Assembly: GCA_947451115.1 (NCBI GenBank)
Contig: CANFXV010000003.1
Location: 1-64,000, forward strand
Source of the DNA: Bacteroidota bacterium
Lineage (GTDB): Bacteria; Bacteroidota; Bacteroidia; Chitinophagales; Chitinophagaceae
DNA length: 64,000 nucleotides
Direction: 5' to 3'
The notes below the pieces were generated by a model that was not told where the DNA came from, ran no database searches, and saw only the letters and a list, made by a program, of their open reading frames with translations. Made by a program: the position numbers and the translations under genes. Numbering within the stretch: the first letter of the stretch is position 1; each line of letters begins with the position of its first letter. Below, piece after piece: positions 57,028 through 64,000 of the stretch.

Positions 57028-59304
57028 ATGAAAAAGGAATTATTATTCATGGTTACGATGTTAACCAGCACATTTTTATTTGCACAAACAAGCAAAGACG
57101 CAACGATGCATGCATTTGTTAATAAGCTGCTAGCTAAAATGACCTTGGAAGAAAAATTAGGGCAATTAAACTTGCCAGCTTCAAGTGATTTTGTAACGGG
57201 CGCAGTGAGTAGTTCTGACATTGCACAAAAAGTAAAAGAGGGCAAAGTAGGTGGAGTTTTTAATATTAGATCGGTGACTAAAATAAAAGAGTTGCAAGAG
57301 TTTGCAGTTAAAAATACAAGATTGCATATTCCTTTATTGTTTGGCATGGATGTGATTCATGGATATAAAACAATTTTTCCTATTCCAATAGGTATGTCGG
57401 CTACTTGGGACATGCCTTTAATTGAACGTTCTGCGCGCATTGCAGCAAGCGAAGCCAGTGCAGACGGTATTATGTGGACCTTCTCACCCATGGTAGATTT
57501 AACGCGTGATCCTCGTTGGGGTAGAACTTCAGAGGGCAATGGAGAAGATGCATTTTTGAGTTCAGCCATTGCTAAAGCCATGGTGCATGGGTATCAAGGG
57601 GATGATTTGTCATTGAAAAATACGATTATGTCTTGCGTGAAACATTATGCTTTGTATGGTGCAGCAGAAGGTGGGCGAGATTATAACACAACAGATATGA
57701 GTCGCATCAGAATGTACAATGAATATTTTCCTCCTTATAAAGCTGCAGTTGATGCAGGGGTAAAAACTGTCATGGTGTCTTTTAATGAAATTGATGGTAT
57801 TCCTGCCTCAGGCAATAAATGGTTGGTGGACGATGTCTTGCGCAAACAATGGAAATTCAATGGAATGGTAGTATCTGATTATACAGGCATTCCTGAAATG
57901 GTGAACCATGGCATTGGTGATTTTAAAACCGTGAATGAAAAAGCATTACTTGCAGGCGTGGATATGGACATGGTAGGAGAAGGTTTTTTAAATATGTTTA
58001 AACAATCTTTGAAAGAAGGAAAAATTACACAAGCGCAAATTGATAAAGCATGTGAAAGAATTTTAATTTCTAAATATGAATTGGGTTTGTTTGATGATCC
58101 TTATAAATATTGTGATGAGAAAAGATCTGCTACAGAAGTTTTCACAGAGAAGAATAGAATGGATGCAAGGGTCATAGCAGCGCAAAGTTTTGTCTTATTA
58201 AAGAACAACAATAATATATTACCCATTGCTAAAGGAAAAGTAATTGCCTTGGTGGGTCCTTTGGCCAATGCCAAAGAAAACATGACGGGTACATGGAGCG
58301 TGGGGGCTGACAATTCAAAATCCATCTCTTTATTGCAAGGATTGACTGAATTGGTGGGTACGAACGGAAAAGTAGCGTACGCAAAGGGTTCTAATTTAGA
58401 AGATGATTATGAATTACAAAAGCGTGAAACCATGTTTGGAAAAGACATGGAAAGAGATGCGCGCACTGCCGATCAATTAATCCAAGAAGCTTTGACAGTG
58501 AGTGCCAATGCAGATGTAATTGTAGCGGCTTTAGGAGAAGGCGCGGAAAGTACTGGAGAAAGTGCTTCTCGTTCTAATTTAGATTTACCTGCTGCGCAAC
58601 AAAAATTATTAAAAGCCTTACTAGCCACTGGTAAACCTGTGGTACTAGTTTTATTCAATGGTCGTCCACTTACTTTAACATGGGAAGATGCGAATGTGCC
58701 CTCTATTTTAGAGGTATGGTTTGCAGGTTCTGAAGCGGGCTATGCCATTGCAGATGCTTTGTTGGGTAAAGTAAATCCATCAGGAAAATTAAGTATGAGC
58801 TTCCCTCAAAATGTAGGTCAAATACCTTTATACTACAATCATAAAAATACAGGACGTCCATTAAGCAAATGGTTCTCTAAATTCCAATCCAACTATTTAG
58901 ATGTTAGCAATGATCCTTTATATCCATTTGGTTATGGCTTAAGTTATTCAAAATTTGAGTATAGCAATTTTGCAGTATCAGATACCGTATTGAAAGGCAA
59001 TAAGAAATTAATTGCCACCGTAGAAGTAAAAAACACGAGTGCTACTCCTGGTAAAGAGGTTGTGCAAATGTACATTAGAGATGTGGTTGGCTCAGTGACT
59101 AGACCTGTGGAAGAATTGAAAGGTTTCCAAAAAATAGAATTGGCGGCCGGTGAAACAAAGAAAGTTAGCTTTGAAATAACACCAGAATTGTTGAAATTTT
59201 ACAATACCGATTTAAAATATGATTGGGAGCCAGGGGAGTTTCAAATCATGGTAGGAACCAATTCAAGAGATGTGCAAAAGCTAAAAGTAATTTGGACGAA
59301 GTAG
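57028..59304 (+). CDS. bglX: glycoside hydrolase family 3 beta-glucosidase (BglX-like)
   Basis: MTLEEKLGQLNL; PLLFGMDVIHGYKTIFPIPIGMSATWD; nucleophile GMVVSDYTGI; C-terminal Fn3-like domain; track start 56989 is non-ATG. Confidence 0.93.
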   Translation: MKKELLFMVTMLTSTFLFAQTSKDATMHAFVNKLLAKMTLEEKLGQLNLPASSDFVTGAVSSSDIAQKVKEGKVGGVFNIRSVTKIKELQEFAVKNTRLHIPLLFGMDVIHGYKTIFPIPIGMSATWDMPLIERSARIAASEASADGIMWTFSPMVDLTRDPRWGRTSEGNGEDAFLSSAIAKAMVHGYQGDDLSLKNTIMSCVKHYALYGAAEGGRDYNTTDMSRIRMYNEYFPPYKAAVDAGVKTVMVSFNEIDGIPASGNKWLVDDVLRKQWKFNGMVVSDYTGIPEMVNHGIGDFKTVNEKALLAGVDMDMVGEGFLNMFKQSLKEGKITQAQIDKACERILISKYELGLFDDPYKYCDEKRSATEVFTEKNRMDARVIAAQSFVLLKNNNNILPIAKGKVIALVGPLANAKENMTGTWSVGADNSKSISLLQGLTELVGTNGKVAYAKGSNLEDDYELQKRETMFGKDMERDARTADQLIQEALTVSANADVIVAALGEGAESTGESASRSNLDLPAAQQKLLKALLATGKPVVLVLFNGRPLTLTWEDANVPSILEVWFAGSEAGYAIADALLGKVNPSGKLSMSFPQNVGQIPLYYNHKNTGRPLSKWFSKFQSNYLDVSNDPLYPFGYGLSYSKFEYSNFAVSDTVLKGNKKLIATVEVKNTSATPGKEVVQMYIRDVVGSVTRPVEELKGFQKIELAAGETKKVSFEITPELLKFYNTDLKYDWEPGEFQIMVGTNSRDVQKLKVIWTK

Positions 59305-59312
59305 GAATTAAT

Positions 59313-60104
59313 TTACCAGGAACCATACAACCCGTCCTTTAATGCCTTTTGATATTTCTTGTCATTGAAAGTGTATAAATAAGGGGCTTTGTGTGCGCCG
59401 CCTTTTCTGGTTTCGTTTAGTTTATTTAGAATACCAAAGCTTAGCATTTTTCGTTGAAAATTTCGACGGTCCAATGGCTTGTTTAAAATGGTCTCGTATA
59501 ATTTTTGTAATTCAGGCATGGTAAATTTCTTGGGCAATAAGTTTTTACCAATGGGAAGATAGGCCAATTGAGTTCTAAGGCTTTCAAGGGCTTTTTTAAC
59601 GATACTATCGTGGTCATGGTCAAAACTAAGCTTACTCAAATGTTCAATGCCTATCCAAGAATTTAGGGAATTAAATGAATCGTTTTGAACAGTGAAATTG
59701 GTGTAATCAATCAATGCATAATAACCAGCAGATACAAATCTTTGAAGCAGCCAATGGTCCTTGGATAATTTAGTTCCATATTGTTCAAAAGTAGCTTTAT
59801 GCGCCGAGGCTTCAATTCTATTGGGTTGGCCAAAAACATTAAATTGTTGTAAGAAAATATCTTTAAGGCCTGTTCTTTCCTTTAATACTCGATAGGCGGC
59901 AGCATCAATATCTTCGTTTTTAAGCACAAATCCACCAGGAACGGACCATTTATTGCTATCTGCAATATCCAATAAAAGAATTTTAAGGCTGTTTTCGTGG
60001 AAACCAAAAATCACACAATCCACGGAAATACCGGGTAAAAAAAGTTCATCCCCCTTAATAAGCAATTGCTTAAGACTGGCTGGGAGTGAGGGTGATTTTG
60101 ACAT
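59313..60104 (-). CDS. Nudix-domain transcriptional regulator (NrtR/AraR-like, C-terminal winged helix)
   Basis: N-terminal Nudix fold (SVDCVIFGFHENSLKILLLDI...WSVPGGFVLKNEDIDAAAYRVLKERTGL) plus C-terminal MPELQKLYETILNKPLDRRNFQRKMLSFGILNKLNETRKGGAHKAPYLYTF. Confidence 0.85.
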   Translation of the reverse strand: MSKSPSLPASLKQLLIKGDELFLPGISVDCVIFGFHENSLKILLLDIADSNKWSVPGGFVLKNEDIDAAAYRVLKERTGLKDIFLQQFNVFGQPNRIEASAHKATFEQYGTKLSKDHWLLQRFVSAGYYALIDYTNFTVQNDSFNSLNSWIGIEHLSKLSFDHDHDSIVKKALESLRTQLAYLPIGKNLLPKKFTMPELQKLYETILNKPLDRRNFQRKMLSFGILNKLNETRKGGAHKAPYLYTFNDKKYQKALKDGLYGSW

Positions 60105-60145
60105 GGCTTAAAGGTAAAAGATTTTTGAAATTTAGGCTAATTTAA

Positions 60146-60164
60146 TTATATTGTGTCATTATAA
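60146..60164. promoter_or_regulatory. candidate operator, imperfect 19-bp palindrome TTATAtTGtgtCAtTATAA
   Basis: Seven of nine half-site positions symmetric; in the divergent intergenic region, 41 bp from the Nudix-regulator start and 43 bp from the isomerase start. Confidence 0.5.
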
Positions 60165-60207
60165 CGCATTGAAAAGGCCTTATCCTCCATTTAAATTATA
60201 TAATAAA

Positions 60208-61140
60208 ATGAATACTAGAAGAAAATTTTTACAGCAAGCTGCCACTTTAACAATGGGGGCTACTTTACTCAATAAGTCCAGTTGGGCCAATAGTTTTATG
60301 ACCGATGCACCCTTGCCTGCACCAGGTATTCAATTGTTTACTTTATTTAATGATATGGATACGGATACCTTGGGCACGTTAAAAAAAGTAGCCGCTGCTG
60401 GTTATATAAATATTGAATCTGCTTTTAGTAAGCAACCAGGATTTTATGGTAAGCAACCCAAAGAATTTAGGACCTTATTGCAAGACTTGGGCATGCAGTG
60501 GCGTTCGCATCATGTAGCTGGGGCACCCTTAAAACTGCCACCAGGTTATAAATTACCCTTGGGTCCAGATGGTCAACCCATGAAATTTCCTCCAATGAAA
60601 AACTTAAGAGACAATAGTCAAGAAATGGTGGACTTGGTAGCGGAATCAGGTATTAAATATATAGTATGTGCGAATATTCCAATTGATACAGTAGATGAAA
60701 TCAAAGAAGCTGCTGCTATTTTACAAAAAACAGGGGAGCAGGCAAAAAAAGCAGGATTGCAATTAGTTTACCACAACCATGCCTCCGAGTTTAATAAGGT
60801 AGGAGACCTAGTGTCCTATGATTACTTCTTAACACAACTTAGTGCCGATATTTTAAAAATGGAATTGGATTTGGGTTGGGTTTTTAGAGCTAAAAAAAAT
60901 CCGGTAGCTATATTCAATCAAAATAAGGGTCGTTTTCCATTAATTCACGTGAAGGATATGGATGCAGCTGGAAACATTGTTCCTTTTGGAACGGGCAGCT
61001 TTGACTTTAAAGAAACCTTCCAACATATGGATGCAGCGGGATTGAAGTATTATTTCTTAGAACAAGATTTTCCTAAAAATCCATTGGAAGATATCAAGAC
61101 TTCCATTCAAAATTTCGAAAAATTTAAAAAGACTTTATAG
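60208..61140 (+). CDS. sugar phosphate isomerase/epimerase (TIM barrel) with Tat-type signal
   Basis: MNTRRKFLQQAATLTMGATLL; GIQLFTLFNDMDTDTLGTLKKVAAAGYINIE; LVYHNHASEF; MELDLGWVFRAKKNPVAIF; HVKDMD. Confidence 0.9.
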   Translation: MNTRRKFLQQAATLTMGATLLNKSSWANSFMTDAPLPAPGIQLFTLFNDMDTDTLGTLKKVAAAGYINIESAFSKQPGFYGKQPKEFRTLLQDLGMQWRSHHVAGAPLKLPPGYKLPLGPDGQPMKFPPMKNLRDNSQEMVDLVAESGIKYIVCANIPIDTVDEIKEAAAILQKTGEQAKKAGLQLVYHNHASEFNKVGDLVSYDYFLTQLSADILKMELDLGWVFRAKKNPVAIFNQNKGRFPLIHVKDMDAAGNIVPFGTGSFDFKETFQHMDAAGLKYYFLEQDFPKNPLEDIKTSIQNFEKFKKTL

Positions 61141-61196
61141 GTGATTAGTTAATTTATCTTCCCCCCTCTATAGTGATTTATTAAGTGAGTTTGATA

Positions 61197-61235
61197 AAAA
61201 AAACCTCCTACGAGCAATCGAGGAGGTTTTTTATT
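61197..61235. terminator. bidirectional intrinsic terminator between convergent genes
   Basis: AAAAAAACCTCCTACGAGCAATCGAGGAGGTTTTTTA. Confidence 0.88.
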
Positions 61236-61253
61236 TAAATGATTACTTAAATC

Positions 61254-62444
61254 TTATTTAATTACTTGTTCAGTAATCTTACCTGTAGTTTTATGTTTTA
61301 AGATTAATTTCTTAGTACCATAGTGAGTCATTTCTTCTTTAATTAAATAATGGTCTTGATCATATTCTACTAAATGACTTTCTTTAGTTAATCCTGTTTT
61401 TCCTCTCCAGATATCTAATTGAACAGGCTCCCATAATTTAGATTTAGCAGAACGGTAAGCAGCATCTAATACACAATTGACAATATAACCATCATAAAAA
61501 GTTTCTTTAGGGGCTTCGCCTTTTTCCATAGCGTTGAACATGTCCATGAACATATGGTTGTAACCTAATTCATTTAATTCATCACCTACTGGGAATAACC
61601 AACCGCTATTGCTTTCCGATTTTTCTGAAATATAATCTCCGCCTTTTCCTGTAGTGAACATTTCAAAACCTGTTCTTAAAAAACTATTAATCCAAATAGT
61701 GCCCTCTGTGCCCATTACTTCATCACGTAAATCCAAACCCCCTCTAAATGTCCAGCTAACTTCAAACTGACCAATTGCGCCATTCTCATACTTCACTAGT
61801 CCAATAGCATGGTCTTCGGCATCAATAGGTTTTACTTGTGTATCTGCCCAACACATTACCTCCACTGGTTTAATATCTTTTCCAATATAAGACCTTGAAA
61901 TTTCTACACAATGACAGCCTAAGTCTAAAATACAACCACCACCTGCTTGTTCAATATCCCAGAACCAATCACTATGTGGGCCAGGATGTGTTTCGCGAGA
62001 CTTCGCCCATAAAATTCTTCCTACTGCACCTTCCTTCACAGATTGGTTGGCCTTAATAAATTTAGGCGTGTATACTAAATCCTCCAAATAACCATTGAAT
62101 ATGCCAGCTTCTTCCACAGCAACTAACATTCTTTTTGCCTCTTCACCATTACGGCCTAATGGCTTAGTGGTCATGACTGCTTTTTTATGTTTGCAACACA
62201 ACATCACAGCAATTTCATGAATATTATTGGGAAGGGCAATACATACCACATCCACATCGGGATGGGCAATGGCAGCTTCCATATCGGTGGTCCAATGTGC
62301 ACAATGGTAATCTGCAGCAAATTTGGTGGCAGACTCCTCACGACGTGCATAAATACTTACTACTTTATCTTTACTTCTATAACCTTGCAGGGCATCGGCA
62401 TAAAAACGACCAATAAAACCTGCACCTAACATTGCAATACGCAT
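61254..62444 (-). CDS. Gfo/Idh/MocA family oxidoreductase
   Basis: MLGAGFIGRFYADAL; VDVVCIALPNNIHEIAVMLCCKHKKAVMTTKPLG; GGCILDLGCHCVEI. Confidence 0.93.
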   Translation of the reverse strand: MRIAMLGAGFIGRFYADALQGYRSKDKVVSIYARREESATKFAADYHCAHWTTDMEAAIAHPDVDVVCIALPNNIHEIAVMLCCKHKKAVMTTKPLGRNGEEAKRMLVAVEEAGIFNGYLEDLVYTPKFIKANQSVKEGAVGRILWAKSRETHPGPHSDWFWDIEQAGGGCILDLGCHCVEISRSYIGKDIKPVEVMCWADTQVKPIDAEDHAIGLVKYENGAIGQFEVSWTFRGGLDLRDEVMGTEGTIWINSFLRTGFEMFTTGKGGDYISEKSESNSGWLFPVGDELNELGYNHMFMDMFNAMEKGEAPKETFYDGYIVNCVLDAAYRSAKSKLWEPVQLDIWRGKTGLTKESHLVEYDQDHYLIKEEMTHYGTKKLILKHKTTGKITEQVIK

Positions 62445-62485
62445 CTTGAATAATTTTTGATTTTTATAATTGTTGTTTAATTTTT

Positions 62486-63700
62486 TTAAGCCAAACTAGT
62501 AGTTTCTTTTTTCTCTTTAAAGAATAAGATAAAGGCAATCAATACGGCACCAGCAATAGCAGCCGGGGTTAACCAAATTGAAGTCCAATTATGTGCCGCA
62601 GTGCCAGTAATGGCATTGGCAGGAATTTTATACTGGTCTACTACAAAGCCACTGTACCATGTACCAATAAACATGCCCACTCCATAAGTGGCAAAGGTGA
62701 ATAAGCCTTGTGCGGCGTTCTTGATTTTTTCTCCCGCTTTTTTCTCAGTGTACATGTAGCCTGTGACAAAAAAGAAATCGTAACAAACACCATGTAATAT
62801 TATACCAGCATATAACATCCAATTATGATCCATAGTTCCATAGGCAAAAAATAGATAACGGAGTAGCCAAGCGCTTACGCCTAAAATGAGCATATTTTTC
62901 ACCCCCACTTTATTGAACATAAATGGAATGGCCAAAATAAATAAGGCTTCTGAGACTTGTCCAAGGGTCATTTTTCCTGCGGCATTGTCTAAACCAATTT
63001 CATTTAAAAAAGGGTTGGCAAATCCATAATAAAAAGACAAAGGAATACAGATGGCAATAGCGGAAATAAAGAAGATTAAAAAAGACCTAGTTTTAAATAA
63101 AACCAAGGCGTCCATACCTATAATTCCGGAGGCAGATACTTTTTCTGTTTTTGCTTTCGGTGGCGTATTGGGTAGGGCGAAACTTAGTAGTCCTAAAATA
63201 GCCGATACAATAGCTGCCACTTGAAAACTGCCCGCTGTTTTTTCAATACCTAATTTGCTTATAATTAAACCAGCTGCTATCCATCCTAAAGTGCCAAAAA
63301 CTCGAATCCATGGAAATTGTTTTCCGGGGTCGGTCATCTGCGCAAAGGCCACACTATTACTTAAAGCGATGGTAGGCATGTACATTAAAGAGTAAACTAA
63401 AATCACCCAATAAAAACCAGTGTTGGTTACTTGGGTCGCATACAATAAAAGGGCAGCGCCTACTAAATGTAAGACCCCCATAATTTTTTGAGCGGCAAAA
63501 AATCGATCCGCAATCATCCCTACAAAAAATGGACTAATAATGGTCGCAATGGCGCCAGCACTATAAGCAGCCCCTACATCCACCCCTGATGATTTTAATA
63601 CTTCACCCATATAAGTACCCATGGTTACATACCAAGCGCCCCAAACATAATATTGTAAGAACATCATGGAGGAAAGCATTACACCAATTTTAGTCTTCAT
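62486..63700 (-). CDS. MFS nucleoside/sugar permease (NupG-like)
   Basis: KIGVMLSSMMFLQYYVWGAWYVTMGTYM; 12-TM pattern; FPWIRVFGTLGWIAAGLI; GVCYDFFFVTGYMYTEKKA; start at MKTKIG preferred over track start 63727. Confidence 0.87.
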   Translation of the reverse strand: MKTKIGVMLSSMMFLQYYVWGAWYVTMGTYMGEVLKSSGVDVGAAYSAGAIATIISPFFVGMIADRFFAAQKIMGVLHLVGAALLLYATQVTNTGFYWVILVYSLMYMPTIALSNSVAFAQMTDPGKQFPWIRVFGTLGWIAAGLIISKLGIEKTAGSFQVAAIVSAILGLLSFALPNTPPKAKTEKVSASGIIGMDALVLFKTRSFLIFFISAIAICIPLSFYYGFANPFLNEIGLDNAAGKMTLGQVSEALFILAIPFMFNKVGVKNMLILGVSAWLLRYLFFAYGTMDHNWMLYAGIILHGVCYDFFFVTGYMYTEKKAGEKIKNAAQGLFTFATYGVGMFIGTWYSGFVVDQYKIPANAITGTAAHNWTSIWLTPAAIAGAVLIAFILFFKEKKETTSLA

Positions 63701-63741
63701 CGTTGAATTGTTTTTTTGCGAATTCAATATACTTAAAATAA

Positions 63742-63768
63742 TGTAAAATGCCCCATTGAAGGGGCATA
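63742..63768 (-). terminator. intrinsic terminator on the minus strand between the window-edge gene and the permease
   Basis: minus strand ATGCCCC-TTCAAT-GGGGCATTTTAC. Confidence 0.75.
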
Positions 63769-63793
63769 ATATTGAGCAATAAAGTGATTAGAA

Positions 63794-64000
63794 TTAGGCT
63801 TCTAAAGCTTGCAGTATATCCGCTAAAATATCTTCCTTGTGTTCAAGGCCAACCGAAATACGAATCAATCCAGGGGTTATGCTCACTGCAGTTCGTTCTG
63901 CTTCAGATAATTTTGCATGCGTAGTACTGGCAGGGTGGGAAGCAATACTTTTGGTGTCTCCTAAATTTGCAGTCAAGGAGAGCATCTTTAAATGATTTAA
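63794..64000 (-). CDS. C-terminal end of a Cys/Met-metabolism PLP enzyme (O-acyl-homoserine sulfhydrylase / cystathionine gamma-synthase-like), truncated by window
   Basis: LNHLKMLSLTANLGDTKSIASHPASTTHAKLSEAERTAVSITPGLIRISVGLEHKEDILADILQALEA; frame open to window end. Confidence 0.9.
   Translation of the reverse strand, partial: LNHLKMLSLTANLGDTKSIASHPASTTHAKLSEAERTAVSITPGLIRISVGLEHKEDILADILQALEA

Overview
AT-rich chromosomal window from a Bacteroidota bacterium, probably Chitinophagaceae-like (inferred from SusC/SusD, DUF4835/PorD, DUF4249, FG-GAP and eukaryote-type citrate synthase content; not verified). The first ~31 kb is mostly housekeeping: rpsA (truncated by the window start), bamD, rpoZ-like, porD-like, peroxiredoxin, RlmI-like methyltransferase, grpE-dnaJ, hpt, glucosaminidase, trpS, recG, pssA, purS, rsmI, rsmG, tgt, LptF/G-like, citrate synthase and tRNA-Ala(GGC). 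From ~31 to 63 kb it is an accessory/nutrient-uptake region: an Nramp-like protein with pxpA and pxpC, a SusC/SusD pair followed by two FG-GAP/VCBS lipoproteins (one with a CxxCH haem motif), a compact TonB-receptor/DUF4249/macroglobulin-like operon, a vanadium-haloperoxidase-type PAP2 protein, TauE/SafE plus pxpB about 20 kb from pxpAC, GH30 and GH3 glycosidases, a Nudix-type regulator with a degenerate Nudix box, a TIM-barrel isomerase, a Gfo/Idh/MocA oxidoreductase and a NupG-like permease. No CRISPR array, transposase, integrase, phage or rRNA was seen. The most unusual signals are (i) a tandem ~90-bp non-coding unit at 4497-4702 whose hairpins keep an identical loop while the stems differ but still pair, (ii) a 19-bp imperfect palindrome centred in the divergent intergenic region next to the Nudix-type regulator, (iii) an Nramp-family protein lacking the canonical metal-binding motifs next to 5-oxoprolinase genes, and (iv) the SusCD / FG-GAP / haem-motif FG-GAP / haloperoxidase neighbourhood. 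All calls are from reading sequence and motifs; no database searches were run.
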